Origin: an uncultured Lachnospiraceae bacterium
GTDB taxonomy: Bacteria; Bacillota; Clostridia; Lachnospirales; Lachnospiraceae
Length of the DNA: 43,662 nt
Direction of reading: 5' to 3'
NCBI GenBank assembly: GCA_944384105.1
Contig: CALWSC010000047.1
Coordinates: 1-43,662 of the forward strand
Shown: in pieces, positions 34,344-43,655 of the stretch
How the letters are laid out: each line of letters opens with the position of its first letter
Position numbering within the stretch: the stretch's first letter is position 1
Program-made: the position numbers and the translations under genes
The notes under the pieces: generated by a model
Database searches by the model: none
What the model saw: only the letters and a program-made list of their open reading frames with translations
What the model was told of the DNA's origin: nothing

Positions 34344-34925
34344 ATGAGTTTAGTACCGTATGTCGTTGAACAGACCAGCAGGGGGGAGAGGAACTATGAT
34401 ATTTATTCCAGACTGCTGAAGGACCGTATCATCTTCCTTGGTGAAGAGGTCAATGATGTGACAGCCAGCCTGGTTGTCGCACAGCTTCTGTTTCTGGAAT
34501 CCGAGGATCCTGGAAAGGATATTCATTTATACATCAACAGCCCGGGAGGATCGGTGACTGCAGGTCTTGCGATTTATGATACCATGCAGTATATCAAGTG
34601 TGACGTTTCTACGATCTGTATCGGAATGGCGGCGAGCATGGGAGCATTCCTTCTGTCCGGAGGGACAAAGGGAAAGAGACTGGCTCTTCCGAATGCCGAG
34701 ATCATGATTCACCAGCCGTCAGGCGGCGCGCAGGGTCAGGCTACTGAGATTAAGATTGTGGCAGAGCATATTTTAAAAACAAAGAAGAAATTAAACAGTA
34801 TCTTGGCGGCAAACACTGGTCAGCCGATTGAGGTTATTGAGGCGGATACAGAGCGCGACAACTATATGACTGCAGAGGAAGCGCAGGCGTATGGTCTGAT
34901 TGACAGAGTGATTACCAGCAGATAA
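34344..34925 (+). CDS. clpP: ATP-dependent Clp protease proteolytic subunit
   Basis: 193 residues, standard length. The catalytic triad is intact: Ser98 in [14 protein letters not shown], His123 in MIHQPSGG, Asp172 in [12 protein letters not shown]. ClpP forms a double heptamer barrel that degrades proteins fed by ClpX or other ATPases. The start at 34344 has GGGAGGC upstream; the ATG at 34329 is less likely because the family begins [11 protein letters not shown]. Lies 33 bases after tig. Confidence 0.98.
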   Translation: MSLVPYVVEQTSRGERNYDIYSRLLKDRIIFLGEEVNDVTASLVVAQLLFLESEDPGKDIHLYINSPGGSVTAGLAIYDTMQYIKCDVSTICIGMAASMGAFLLSGGTKGKRLALPNAEIMIHQPSGGAQGQATEIKIVAEHILKTKKKLNSILAANTGQPIEVIEADTERDNYMTAEEAQAYGLIDRVITSR

Positions 34926-34936
34926 ACGTAAGGATG

Positions 34937-34965
34937 AAGACTCCTGTCGGTTTGACAGGAGTCTT
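34937..34965 (+). terminator. Strong hairpin between clpP and clpX, possible partial terminator
   Basis: AAGACTCCTGTC and GACAGGAGTCTT form a perfect 12-bp stem with a 5-base loop, 11 bases after the clpP stop. Only three T follow, so termination may be partial. A second GC-rich hairpin (about 34978-35016, CCCCG to CGGGG) follows before clpX. Confidence 0.55.
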
Positions 34966-35056
34966 TGGCGTAACATGCCCCGTGTGCCGGAAGGCTTTCG
35001 GCATACCGGGGGATAAGGGGCAAAAGCAAGTCAGAGAAAGGATTGGAAAAAAAGTT

Positions 35057-36358
35057 ATGGGTTTAAAGGGTAATGAACCTAAAATAAGGTGCTCTTTTTG
35101 CAGAAAACCGGAGGAGCAGGTGCGCAAACTGATTGCAGGCCCGGACGGAGCCTACATTTGCGACGAGTGCATTGAGATCTGTTCTGAGATTATTGCCGAA
35201 GAGTTAAACGGCGCAAATCAGAGATTTGAGGGCGACATCAATCTGATGAAGCCAAGAGAAATGAAGGCAATTTTGGATGAGTACGTCATTGGACAGGAAG
35301 AGGCGAAGAAGGTGCTCTCCGTGGCGGTTTACAATCACTATAAGCGTGTGATGGCAGGCGGAGGACAGGATGTGGAGCTTCAGAAGAGCAACATTCTGAT
35401 GCTTGGACCGACAGGTTCAGGAAAGACCTTCCTGGCGCAGACGCTGGCAAAGCTGCTTAACGTGCCGTTCGCGATCGCGGACGCGACGACGCTGACTGAG
35501 GCCGGCTATGTGGGCGAGGACGTGGAAAATATCCTGCTTCGCATTATCCAGGCAGCGGACTATGACATTGAGCGTGCGCAGTACGGAATTATTTATATTG
35601 ATGAGATCGACAAGATTACGAGAAAATCAGAGAATGCATCGATCACCCGCGACGTTTCCGGAGAGGGTGTGCAGCAGGCGCTTTTGAAGATTCTGGAGGG
35701 AACAGTTGCAAACGTGCCGCCGCAGGGCGGAAGAAAGCATCCGCAGCAGGAGTTCATTCAGATTGATACAACGAATATTTTATTCATCTGCGGAGGAGCC
35801 TTTGCCGGCATTGAGAAGATTATTGAGACACGTCAGGATACAAAAGCGATCGGATTTACAGGACAGCTTTCCAGAGTTCATGAAGACAGAAATGTGGGAG
35901 AGATCTTAAAAGAGGTTATGCCGCAGGACTTCATTAAGTTCGGACTGATCCCGGAGTTTATCGGGCGTGTGCCGGTCGTTGTATCTCTCGATTCTCTGGA
36001 CGAGGATGCTCTTGTGGAGATCTTAAGCAAGCCGAAGAATTCTCTTGTGAAGCAGTACCGCAGGCTGTTTGAGCTTGACAACGTGGATCTGCAGTTCGAT
36101 GAGGATGCGCTGCGTGCAATGGCGAAGAAAGCTCTGGAGAGAAAGACGGGAGCGAGAGGTCTGCGTGCAATCATGGAGCAGACAATGATGGATGTGATGT
36201 TTGACGCTCCGTCCGACGAGACGATTTGTTCCTGCCGTATCACCAAGGAAGCTGTGGAGGGTAAGGAGCAGCCGATTATCACAAGAGGAGAAGCGGCGCC
36301 TGCAGCTCCCAAGAAGAAGTCCGAACGGCGCAGGGCAGGAAGACCGGAGACAGCATAA
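35057..36358 (+). CDS. clpX: ATP-dependent Clp protease ATPase subunit ClpX
   Basis: 433 residues. The N-terminal zinc-binding domain has four cysteines ([10 protein letters not shown] and CDECIEIC). The AAA+ domain has Walker [13 protein letters not shown], the pore-loop region [15 protein letters not shown], Walker [11 protein letters not shown] and sensor-type stretches; the ClpP-contact IGF loop is visible (KAIGFTGQ). It unfolds substrates and threads them into ClpP, encoded upstream. The start at 35057 fits the family ([15 protein letters not shown]) with AAAGG upstream; a longer frame from 34934 runs through the intergenic hairpins and is rejected. Confidence 0.98.
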   Translation: MGLKGNEPKIRCSFCRKPEEQVRKLIAGPDGAYICDECIEICSEIIAEELNGANQRFEGDINLMKPREMKAILDEYVIGQEEAKKVLSVAVYNHYKRVMAGGGQDVELQKSNILMLGPTGSGKTFLAQTLAKLLNVPFAIADATTLTEAGYVGEDVENILLRIIQAADYDIERAQYGIIYIDEIDKITRKSENASITRDVSGEGVQQALLKILEGTVANVPPQGGRKHPQQEFIQIDTTNILFICGGAFAGIEKIIETRQDTKAIGFTGQLSRVHEDRNVGEILKEVMPQDFIKFGLIPEFIGRVPVVVSLDSLDEDALVEILSKPKNSLVKQYRRLFELDNVDLQFDEDALRAMAKKALERKTGARGLRAIMEQTMMDVMFDAPSDETICSCRITKEAVEGKEQPIITRGEAAPAAPKKKSERRRAGRPETA

Positions 36359-36386
36359 GACAAGCAACTGTTTGGAGGAATTTTGA

Positions 36387-38696
36387 ATGGACGAGACGAT
36401 AAAGAAACTTCCTGCGGTCGCCCTGAGAGGAACGACGATCCTGCCGGATATGATCGTTCACTTTGACGTCAGCAGGAGTAAATCCGCCAGGGCTGTGGAG
36501 GAGGCGATGCTGCTGGATCAGAAACTGTTTCTGGTCGGGCAGAAGGATCATGAATTGGAAGAACCGGTGCAGGATGACCTGTACACAATCGGAACGATCG
36601 CTTCGATTAAGCAGGTGGTGAAGCTTCCGAAGAATCTGCTGAGAGTTCTCGTGGAGGGCGAGCAGAGAGCCGAGCTTATCAGCCTCTCGGAGGAGGATGG
36701 ATTCTTAAACGCAGAGGTCGCAGAGCTTGCAGGCAGCACGGAGGAACTCTCCGAGACGCAGCAGGAGGGCATGAGCCGCGCGCTTTCCGCGCTGCTGCTC
36801 GATTTCTTCCGCAACGGACCTACGATCAGCAAGGAGCTGGCGATGCAGCTTTCCCAGATTCAGAATCTGGAGAAGATGGTGAATCAGTTCTGCGTGCAGC
36901 TTCCGTTTTCCAGTGAGCAGCGCCAGAAGCTGCTTGAGGCGGTCAGTCTGACGGAGCGGTATGAACTTCTGAGCGTCATGATGGCAAACGAGATCGAGGT
37001 TGTGAAGATTCAGAGCGACTTTGAGGCAAAGGTCAAGGCACGCATCGATCAGCATCAGAAAGAATACTTTTTGAGAGAACAGCTCAGAATGATTCACGAG
37101 GAACTCGGAGACAGCGAAGAGACGGATGTGGAGAAGTTCCTGCAGCGAACGGAAAAATTAAAAGCATCGAAGAAGGTCAAGGAGAAGATCCGCGAGGAGA
37201 TTCGCCGGTTCCGCACCGTGGGCTCCAGCTCTGCAGAGGCGGCTGTGATCCGTGGGTATATTGAGACGCTCTTGGATCTGCCGTGGGACAAGGTCACAAA
37301 GGACAATCAGAATCTGGATGAGGCAGAGGAGATTCTGGAGTGTGATCACTACGGGCTTGCCAAGGTTAAGGAGAGAATTCTGGAGTTCCTTGCCGTGCGC
37401 GCTCTGACGAAGAAGGGCGACAGCCCGATTCTCTGCCTCGTGGGACCGCCGGGAACCGGCAAGACTTCAATTGCGCGCTCCGTCGCGAGAGCGCTGAACA
37501 AGAAGTACGTTCGCATCAGCCTTGGAGGGGTGCGGGATGAGGCGGAAATCCGCGGACACCGCAGAACGTATGTGGGGGCGATGCCGGGCAGACTGGCGGC
37601 GGGCTTAAAGCAGGCGGGTGTCAAGAATCCGCTGATGCTGCTGGATGAGATCGATAAGGTCAGCAGCGATTACAAGGGCGATACCTCGGCGGCTCTCCTT
37701 GAGGTACTGGATTCCGAACAGAACAGCCATTTCGTGGATCATTACGTCGAGATTCCGATGGATCTCTCCGAAGTGCTGTTCATTGCAACTGCGAATGATA
37801 TTCAGACGATTCCGCGTCCTCTGCTTGACCGTATGGAGGTCATTGAGATCACGAGCTACACGGAGAATGAGAAGAAGCATATCGCCGTGGAACATTTAAT
37901 TCCGAAGCAGATTGAGGCGAACGGATTAAAAGAGGGTCAGCTTGTTATCGAGCCGGAGGCGCTGGATCGTGTCATCAGCGGCTACACGAAGGAGGCCGGC
38001 GTGCGAAATCTGGAGCGCAAGATCGGCGAGCTCTGCCGCAAGACGGCGCGCAGGCTGATGCAGGGAGAAACACAGGTCACTGTCACACAGGAGAATCTTC
38101 CGGAATTTCTCGGAAAAGAGCGCTACCATGTAAATATGGCGAATCTTCAGGATGAGATTGGTGTGGTGCGCGGACTCGCCTGGACGAGTGTAGGAGGCGA
38201 TACTCTGCAGATAGAAGTGAATCTGATGCCCGGCAAGGGAGAATTTCTTCTCACAGGACAGCTGGGAGATGTCATGAAGGAGTCTGCCCAGACCGGAATC
38301 AGTTATCTGCGCTCTGTCGCGCAGGAGTATGGCATCCCGAAGGAGTTTTTTAAGGAAAATGATATTCACATTCACATCCCGGAGGGAGCAGTGCCGAAGG
38401 ACGGACCGTCTGCGGGTATTACGATGGCTACGGCAATGCTCTCCGCAATAATTCGAAGACCGGTGCGCGCCGATGTGGCGATGACCGGAGAGATCACACT
38501 GCGGGGAAGAGTACTCCCGATCGGCGGTCTGAAGGAGAAGCTGCTGGCCGCCAAGAAAGCGGGAATCCGTACTGTGCTGGTGCCAAAGGAGAATCGTCCC
38601 GATGTGGAGGAGATGGAGGCGGAGATCACAGACGGACTGGAGATCTGCTTCGTGGAACATATGAGAGAAGTACTGGAGCGCGCCTTTGTTCGCTGA
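36387..38696 (+). CDS. lon: ATP-dependent protease Lon
   Basis: 769 residues: N-terminal substrate domain (LPAVALRGTTILPDMIVHFD), AAA+ domain with Walker A LVGPPGTGKTSIARS (about residue 350) and Walker B PLMLLDEIDKV, and the protease domain with Ser675 in PKDGPSAGITMATAM and the catalytic lysine in IGGLKEKLLAAKKAG. It degrades damaged and regulatory proteins as a hexamer in the cytoplasm. SD GGAGG precedes the ATG. It lies 28 bases after clpX, so probably in the same operon. Confidence 0.98.
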   Translation: MDETIKKLPAVALRGTTILPDMIVHFDVSRSKSARAVEEAMLLDQKLFLVGQKDHELEEPVQDDLYTIGTIASIKQVVKLPKNLLRVLVEGEQRAELISLSEEDGFLNAEVAELAGSTEELSETQQEGMSRALSALLLDFFRNGPTISKELAMQLSQIQNLEKMVNQFCVQLPFSSEQRQKLLEAVSLTERYELLSVMMANEIEVVKIQSDFEAKVKARIDQHQKEYFLREQLRMIHEELGDSEETDVEKFLQRTEKLKASKKVKEKIREEIRRFRTVGSSSAEAAVIRGYIETLLDLPWDKVTKDNQNLDEAEEILECDHYGLAKVKERILEFLAVRALTKKGDSPILCLVGPPGTGKTSIARSVARALNKKYVRISLGGVRDEAEIRGHRRTYVGAMPGRLAAGLKQAGVKNPLMLLDEIDKVSSDYKGDTSAALLEVLDSEQNSHFVDHYVEIPMDLSEVLFIATANDIQTIPRPLLDRMEVIEITSYTENEKKHIAVEHLIPKQIEANGLKEGQLVIEPEALDRVISGYTKEAGVRNLERKIGELCRKTARRLMQGETQVTVTQENLPEFLGKERYHVNMANLQDEIGVVRGLAWTSVGGDTLQIEVNLMPGKGEFLLTGQLGDVMKESAQTGISYLRSVAQEYGIPKEFFKENDIHIHIPEGAVPKDGPSAGITMATAMLSAIIRRPVRADVAMTGEITLRGRVLPIGGLKEKLLAAKKAGIRTVLVPKENRPDVEEMEAEITDGLEICFVEHMREVLERAFVR

Positions 38697-38742
38697 CAAA
38701 AGCGCGCCGATACCGCCGCGGACCGCGGCGCTGGAGGAATAT

Positions 38743-39336
38743 ATGGTTATAAAAGACGTATCGCTGGACATTGTATGCGGAATCACCAGCAAGCTGCCTG
38801 AGACCGGCATGCCGGAGATTGCTTTTGCGGGCAAGTCAAATGTGGGAAAATCATCCCTGTTAAACGGACTTGTTAACCGCAAGGCGCTGGCGAGGACGAG
38901 TGCGCAGCCGGGGAAAACACAGACAATAAATTTTTATAATGTCAACCGAGAGCTGTATCTGGTGGATCTTCCGGGCTACGGTTACGCCAGAGTGTCCATG
39001 GAGGTAAAGGAGAAGTGGGGAAAGATGATTGAGCGCTACCTGCACACGTCGAAGACGCTGCGGGCGGTCTTTCTTCTGATTGATATCCGCCACGATCCTT
39101 CCGCCAATGATAGAAATATGTATGAATGGATTCTGCACAACGGGTATGAACCCATCATTATCGCTACGAAACTGGATAAGATTAAGCGCAGCCAGGTACA
39201 GAAGCAGTTAAAAGCAATCCGTCAGGGGCTTGGCTGTGCGGCGGGTACACAGATTCTGCCGTTCTCTGCAGAGACGAAGCAGGGGCGGGACGAGATCTGG
39301 ACAGTAATTGAGGAGCTGTGCAATGGGGATCATTAA
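38743..39336 (+). CDS. engB: Ribosome biogenesis GTP-binding protein YsxC/EngB
   Basis: 197 residues with the EngB GTPase motifs: G1 FAGKSNVGKSS, the switch-I region around SAQPGKTQTINFY, G3 DLPGYGYA, G4 ATKLDK and G5 FSAETKQG. EngB is needed for assembly of the large ribosomal subunit in related bacteria. The ATG at 38743 has GGAGG 5 bases upstream; a frame starting inside the end of lon is less likely. A GC-rich palindrome (CCGCGGACCGCGG) lies just before the SD. This gene order after lon is common in Firmicutes. Confidence 0.96.
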   Translation: MVIKDVSLDIVCGITSKLPETGMPEIAFAGKSNVGKSSLLNGLVNRKALARTSAQPGKTQTINFYNVNRELYLVDLPGYGYARVSMEVKEKWGKMIERYLHTSKTLRAVFLLIDIRHDPSANDRNMYEWILHNGYEPIIIATKLDKIKRSQVQKQLKAIRQGLGCAAGTQILPFSAETKQGRDEIWTVIEELCNGDH

Positions 39337-40174
39337 AGCTGCTAAGCTGGTATTTGACTATCTGAAGTATACGGAGGAAGGGAAGGAGCCGGAGGTAAAC
39401 CGCGCGATCGACGGCGTGGATTTGGACATCGCAGAGGGACAGTTCATCGCGATTCTGGGGCACAACGGCTCCGGAAAATCCACGCTTGCCAAGCATATGA
39501 ATGCATTGCTGGTACCCACGGACGGGACGCTGTGGGTGGACAGCATGGACACGGCAGAGGACGACGATGTGTGGAAGATTCGCCAGAAGGCAGGAATGGT
39601 ATTCCAGAATCCTGATAATCAGATTATTGGAAGCGTGGTGGAGGAGGATGTGGGTTTCGGTCCGGAAAACATAGGCATCCCCACCGACGAGATCTGGAAG
39701 AGAGTAGACGATGCGCTGGCCAAGACAGGGATGATTTCTTATCGGAAACACTCTCCGAATAAGCTCTCCGGAGGACAGAAGCAGCGCGTGGCAATCGCCG
39801 GAGTGGTTGCGATGAAGCCAAAGTGCATCATTTTGGACGAGCCGACGGCGATGCTTGATCCGAACGGGCGAAAAGAGGTGCTTGCCGCAGTCCGGGAGCT
39901 GAATCAGAAGGAGGGCGTGACGGTCATTTTGATCACGCATTATATGGAGGAGGTTACCCTCGCGGACAAGGTCTATGTCATGGATAGCGGCAGAATTGTT
40001 ATGCAGGGAACGCCCAGAGAGATTTTCTCCCAGGTGGACACACTGAAGAAGTACCGCCTGGACGTGCCGCAGGTGACGCTGCTCGCGGATGAGCTTGCCA
40101 AGGCAGGCGTCGATATACCGAGCGGCATCCTTACTATAGAAGAGTTGGTGAATGCATTATGTCAATCAAATTAG
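39323..40174 (+). CDS. ecfA1: Energy-coupling factor transporter ATPase 1
   Basis: About 283 residues, an ABC ATPase with Walker A GHNGSGKSTLAKH, Q-loop VFQNPDNQI (typical of ECF ATPases), signature LSGGQKQRVAIAG and Walker B CIILDEPTAMLDP. It pairs with EcfA2 and EcfT to energise many vitamin S components, including, by inference, RibU at 1.8 kb. The start at 39323 has GAGGAG upstream and overlaps the engB end by 14 bases; the overlap with ecfA2 is 16 bases, a sign of translational coupling. Confidence 0.96.
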   Translation: MGIIKAAKLVFDYLKYTEEGKEPEVNRAIDGVDLDIAEGQFIAILGHNGSGKSTLAKHMNALLVPTDGTLWVDSMDTAEDDDVWKIRQKAGMVFQNPDNQIIGSVVEEDVGFGPENIGIPTDEIWKRVDDALAKTGMISYRKHSPNKLSGGQKQRVAIAGVVAMKPKCIILDEPTAMLDPNGRKEVLAAVRELNQKEGVTVILITHYMEEVTLADKVYVMDSGRIVMQGTPREIFSQVDTLKKYRLDVPQVTLLADELAKAGVDIPSGILTIEELVNALCQSN

Positions 40175-41025
40175 AACATGTAACGTATACGTACAGTCCG
40201 GGCACCGCGTACGAGATGCATGCGTTAAAGGATGTCAGCCTTGAGATCCCGGACGGGCAGTTTCTCGGCATCATCGGGCATACGGGAAGCGGAAAGTCCA
40301 CGCTGATTCAGCATTTAAACGGACTGATCCGTCCCACACAGGGGCGTGTGCTTTTCGACGGGCAGGACGTCTGGGCGGAGGGCTATGATCTCAAAAGCCT
40401 GCGCAGCAATGTAGGATTGGTGTTCCAGTATCCGGAGCACCAGCTCTTTGAGACGGATGTACTCACCGACGTATGCTTTGGACCCAAGAATCAGGGGTGC
40501 ACGCCTGAGCAGTGCGAGGAGCGCGCAAGGGAAGCATTGCGCCACGTGGGATTTCCTGAGGAACTGTATCACAAATCTCCGTTTGAACTCTCCGGAGGTC
40601 AGAAGCGCCGTGTGGCGATTGCGGGCGTACTGGCTATGAACCCGAGGGTGCTGGTACTCGACGAACCTACAGCGGGTCTCGACCCTAAGGGACGCGATGA
40701 GATCCTTGATCAGTTAAAGGAGCTGCACGGTACAAGAGGAATTACGGTTGTCCTGGTATCGCACAGTATGGAGGATATCGCAAAGTATGTGGAGCGCATT
40801 ATTGTGATGAACGGCGGCCAGAAGGCTTTTGACGCTGCACCCAAGGAGGTATTTTCTCATTATAAAGAGCTTGAGGCAATGGGACTTGCAGCTCCTCAGA
40901 TTACGTACATTATGCACGCCTTAAAAGAGCACGGCATGGATGTGGATACGAGCGCGACGACGGTCGAGGAAGCAAAGCAGTCGATTCTGGCGGCGCTGGC
41001 AGAACGGAGGGAAAAGCAATGCTGA
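40159..41025 (+). CDS. ecfA2: Energy-coupling factor transporter ATPase 2
   Basis: 288 residues, paralogue of EcfA1: Walker A GHTGSGKSTLIQH, Q-loop VFQYPEHQLFE, signature ELSGGQKRRVAIAG, Walker B VLVLDEPTAGLDP and a long C-terminal extension. It forms the heterodimeric ATPase of the ECF transporter. It overlaps ecfA1 by 16 bases and ecfT by 7, so the three are translated as a unit. Confidence 0.96.
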   Translation: MSIKLEHVTYTYSPGTAYEMHALKDVSLEIPDGQFLGIIGHTGSGKSTLIQHLNGLIRPTQGRVLFDGQDVWAEGYDLKSLRSNVGLVFQYPEHQLFETDVLTDVCFGPKNQGCTPEQCEERAREALRHVGFPEELYHKSPFELSGGQKRRVAIAGVLAMNPRVLVLDEPTAGLDPKGRDEILDQLKELHGTRGITVVLVSHSMEDIAKYVERIIVMNGGQKAFDAAPKEVFSHYKELEAMGLAAPQITYIMHALKEHGMDVDTSATTVEEAKQSILAALAERREKQC

Positions 41026-41822
41026 GAGATATCACGATTGGACAATATTATCCCGCGAAATCCGTGATGCACCGCCTTGATCCCAGAGTGAAGTTTGTCG
41101 GGACGCTGGCGTACATCGTTTCGCTGTTCATCTTCAACAGCTGGATCGGCTATGTGATTTCTGCCCTGTTTCTCGCTGTGATGGTGAAGCTCTCCAAGGT
41201 TCCGTTGAAGTTCATTGTCAAGGGACTCAAGGCAATCGTGGTGCTGCTTTTGATCTCGATGTTCTTCAATGCAATTTTCACGCCGGGTCACGTGGTTTTC
41301 AAGGTTTGGATCATTCAGGTTACAGAAGAAGGGCTGATTCTGGCAGCAAAGATCGGAATCCGTCTGATTCTTCTGATTATCGGAGCATCTCTGATGACGC
41401 TGACCACGACGCCGAATCAGCTTACTGACGGACTGGAGCGCCTGATGAAGCCGCTGAATAAGATTCATGTACCGGTACATGAGATTGCGATGCTGATGTC
41501 GATTGCCCTTCGTTTTATCCCGATTCTGATGGAGGAGACGGATAAGATTATGAAGGCGCAGATTGCCAGAGGAGCAGATTTCGAGAGCGGGAACCTGATT
41601 CATAAGGTCAAAAGCATGATTCCGCTGCTGGTTCCGCTGTTCATCTCCGCATTCCGCCGGGCCAATGACCTGGCAATGGCTATGGAGGCGCGCTGTTATC
41701 ACGGAGGCGACGGAAGGACGCAGATGAAGCCGCTGGTCTATAAGAAAAGAGACATGGCCGCATACGCGGTGCTTGTTGTGTACCTCGCAGCCGCGGTGGC
41801 GATGCGCATGATCGGTATATAA
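41019..41822 (+). CDS. ecfT: Energy-coupling factor transporter transmembrane protein EcfT
   Basis: 267 residues with about five membrane helices and two coupling-helix motifs of the Ala-Arg-Gly type; ARGADFESG and MEARCYHGGDGRT are visible. EcfT transfers the conformational change from the ATPases to the substrate-binding S component. It overlaps ecfA2 by 7 bases and is followed 12 bases later by truA. Together with ecfA1 and ecfA2 it forms the only energising module seen here, and S components such as RibU are expected to share it. Confidence 0.95.
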   Translation: MLRDITIGQYYPAKSVMHRLDPRVKFVGTLAYIVSLFIFNSWIGYVISALFLAVMVKLSKVPLKFIVKGLKAIVVLLLISMFFNAIFTPGHVVFKVWIIQVTEEGLILAAKIGIRLILLIIGASLMTLTTTPNQLTDGLERLMKPLNKIHVPVHEIAMLMSIALRFIPILMEETDKIMKAQIARGADFESGNLIHKVKSMIPLLVPLFISAFRRANDLAMAMEARCYHGGDGRTQMKPLVYKKRDMAAYAVLVVYLAAAVAMRMIGI

Positions 41823-41834
41823 GAGGAGAGCGCC

Positions 41835-42617
41835 ATGAAACGAGTAAAACTGACTGTGGCATATGACGGCACAAATTACTGCGGCTGGCAGGTGCAGCCG
41901 AATGGGCTCTCCGTCCAGGAGGTATTGAACCGCCATCTGACGGAGCTGCTGCGGGAGGAGATTCATACGATCGGAGCAAGCCGGACTGACGCGGGAGTAC
42001 ACGCTCTCGGAAATGTAGCGGTCTTTGACACGGACAACAGAATGCCTGCGGAGAGAATTTCTCTGGCGCTTAACACGCGGCTGCCCGAGGATATCCGGAT
42101 TCAGGATTCCCGTGAGGTTCCCATGGAGTTTCATCCCCGTTTCTGTGAAACGCGAAAGACGTATGAGTACCGGATTTTAAACAGGAAGTTTCCGGATCCC
42201 ACGAAGCGGCTGTATACGTATTTCTATTATTACCCGCTGGATGTGGAGCGGATGCGGCAGGCGGCGGAATATCTCGTCGGGGAACACGATTTCAAGAGCT
42301 TCTGCACTGCAAAACCGGAGACAGAGAACACGGTGCGCCGTATCGAATCGCTCACGGTTAAGCGCGAGGAGGATGTGATTACGATTCGTGTTCGGGGGAA
42401 TGGCTTCCTATATAATATGGTGCGCATTATTGCAGGAACGCTGATCCGTGTGGGCGGAGGCTTTATCGAACCTCAGCGCGTCAGAGAAATTCTCAAGGCC
42501 AGGGAGCGCACGCTGGCAGGAGAGACTGCGCGCCCGGAGGGACTGACGCTTGTAAAGATCGAATATCCCGAGTGGGAGGCGTGCGGCTGGAGTGCGAAAA
42601 AACCCGAAGAATCTTGA
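41835..42617 (+). CDS. truA: tRNA pseudouridine(38-40) synthase TruA
   Basis: 260 residues. TruA makes pseudouridine at positions 38-40 in the anticodon arm. The catalytic Asp52 is in GASRTDAGVHALGN; the N-terminal VAYDGTNYCGWQVQPNGLSV and the C-terminal FLYNMVRIIAGTLIRVG are also typical. SD GAGGAGAG lies before the ATG. The ecfA1-A2-T-truA-rplM-rpsI order is common in Firmicutes; here a strong promoter after truA separates the ribosomal protein genes. Confidence 0.97.
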   Translation: MKRVKLTVAYDGTNYCGWQVQPNGLSVQEVLNRHLTELLREEIHTIGASRTDAGVHALGNVAVFDTDNRMPAERISLALNTRLPEDIRIQDSREVPMEFHPRFCETRKTYEYRILNRKFPDPTKRLYTYFYYYPLDVERMRQAAEYLVGEHDFKSFCTAKPETENTVRRIESLTVKREEDVITIRVRGNGFLYNMVRIIAGTLIRVGGGFIEPQRVREILKARERTLAGETARPEGLTLVKIEYPEWEACGWSAKKPEES

Positions 42618-42626
42618 AAAAAAGAG

Positions 42627-42655
42627 TTGACAGCAGAAAATCCATGTTCTATAAT
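42627..42655 (+). promoter_or_regulatory. Consensus promoter of rplM-rpsI
   Basis: TTGACA, a 17-base spacer and TATAAT: a perfect sigma-A consensus, fitting a highly expressed ribosomal protein operon. Confidence 0.95.
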
Positions 42656-42675
42656 GGATAAGCATGACAAAGAGA

Positions 42676-42709
42676 AAAATACCTAGCCAAAGCCCCGGAA
42701 GGGTATTTT
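42676..42709 (+). promoter_or_regulatory. Possible L13 leader RNA hairpin
   Basis: AAAATACC and GGTATTTT form a perfect 8-bp stem around a GC-rich loop in the about 95-base leader of rplM. Autogenous leader RNAs for L13 are known in Firmicutes; the match to that motif was judged by position and shape only. Confidence 0.5.
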
Positions 42710-42757
42710 ATATAATTATAACAGTTAAGTAAAATATGATTACAGGAGGTAAGATCC

Positions 42758-43186
42758 ATGAACAGCTTTATGGCTAATCCGGATAAGATTGAGAGAAAAT
42801 GGTATGTAGTGGACGCTGAGGGATGCACCTTAGGACGTCTCACATCTGAGATCGCAAAAGTTTTAAGAGGTAAGAATAAACCGGTTTACACACCGCACAT
42901 CGATACAGGCGATTACGTAATCGTAATCAACGCAGCTAAGGTAAAAGTTACCGGCAAGAAGTTAGACCAGAAGGTATATTACAGCCACTCTGAATATGTA
43001 GGCGGTATGAAAGAGACTACATTAAGAGAGATGATGGACAAGAAGCCGGAGAGAGTAATTGAGCTTGCAGTTAAGGGTATGCTTCCAAAAGGACCTCTTG
43101 GAAGAAGCATGATTAAAAAACTTCACGTATACGCTGGCGCAGAGCACAATCATGAGGCTCAGAAGCCGGAAGTATTAAAATTCTAA
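42758..43186 (+). CDS. rplM: 50S ribosomal protein L13
   Basis: 142 residues, standard length, with the L13 signatures [39 protein letters not shown] and [20 protein letters not shown]13 binds 23S rRNA early in large-subunit assembly. SD AGGAGG precedes the ATG. First gene of a two-gene operon with rpsI, 17 bases apart. Confidence 0.98.
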   Translation: MNSFMANPDKIERKWYVVDAEGCTLGRLTSEIAKVLRGKNKPVYTPHIDTGDYVIVINAAKVKVTGKKLDQKVYYSHSEYVGGMKETTLREMMDKKPERVIELAVKGMLPKGPLGRSMIKKLHVYAGAEHNHEAQKPEVLKF

Positions 43187-43203
43187 GAGGGAGGTAAAGG
43201 ACA

Positions 43204-43596
43204 TTGGCTAACGCAAAATTCTACGGAACAGGAAGAAGAAAAAAATCTATCGCGAGAGTATACTTAGTACCGGGAACCGGTAAGATCACTATCAATAAGA
43301 GAGATATCGATGATTATTTTGGATTAGAGACCTTAAAGGTTGTTGTTCGTCAGCCTCTGACAGCTACTGAGACTATTGACAAGTTCGATGTTTTAGTAAA
43401 CGTTCGCGGCGGCGGATTCACCGGTCAGGCAGGCGCTATCCGTCACGGTATTGCAAGAGCACTCCTTCAGGCAGACGCTGATTACAGACCGACCCTGAAG
43501 AAAGCAGGCTTCTTAACACGTGACCCGAGAATGAAAGAGAGAAAGAAATACGGCCTCAAGGCTGCCCGTCGCGCTCCGCAGTTCAGCAAGCGCTAA
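43204..43596 (+). CDS. rpsI: 30S ribosomal protein S9
   Basis: 130 residues with [18 protein letters not shown] near the start, [20 protein letters not shown], and the C-terminal tail [10 protein letters not shown] that reaches the ribosomal P-site. The start codon is TTG, supported by the SD GGGAGG and by the family N-terminus. It follows rplM and is closed by a strong terminator. Confidence 0.98.
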   Translation: MANAKFYGTGRRKKSIARVYLVPGTGKITINKRDIDDYFGLETLKVVVRQPLTATETIDKFDVLVNVRGGGFTGQAGAIRHGIARALLQADADYRPTLKKAGFLTRDPRMKERKKYGLKAARRAPQFSKR

Positions 43597-43614
43597 ACTT
43601 TATCAAAAGTGGTC

Positions 43615-43655
43615 AAAAACCCCGGAACTACGCGGTTTCCGGGGTTTTTCCTTTT
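43615..43655 (+). terminator. Terminator of rplM-rpsI
   Basis: AAAAACCCCGGAA (43615-43627) and TTCCGGGGTTTTT (43637-43649) form a perfect 13-bp stem with a T run inside and after the 3' arm. Confidence 0.95.

Noticed and set aside
34934-35056. N-terminal extension of ClpX
   Set aside because: It runs through two hairpins, lacks an SD, and ClpX proteins start near [12 protein letters not shown].
40896-42134. Long minus-strand frame across ecfT and truA
   Set aside because: It is antisense to two well-supported genes with tight spacing and shows only composition-driven sequence.
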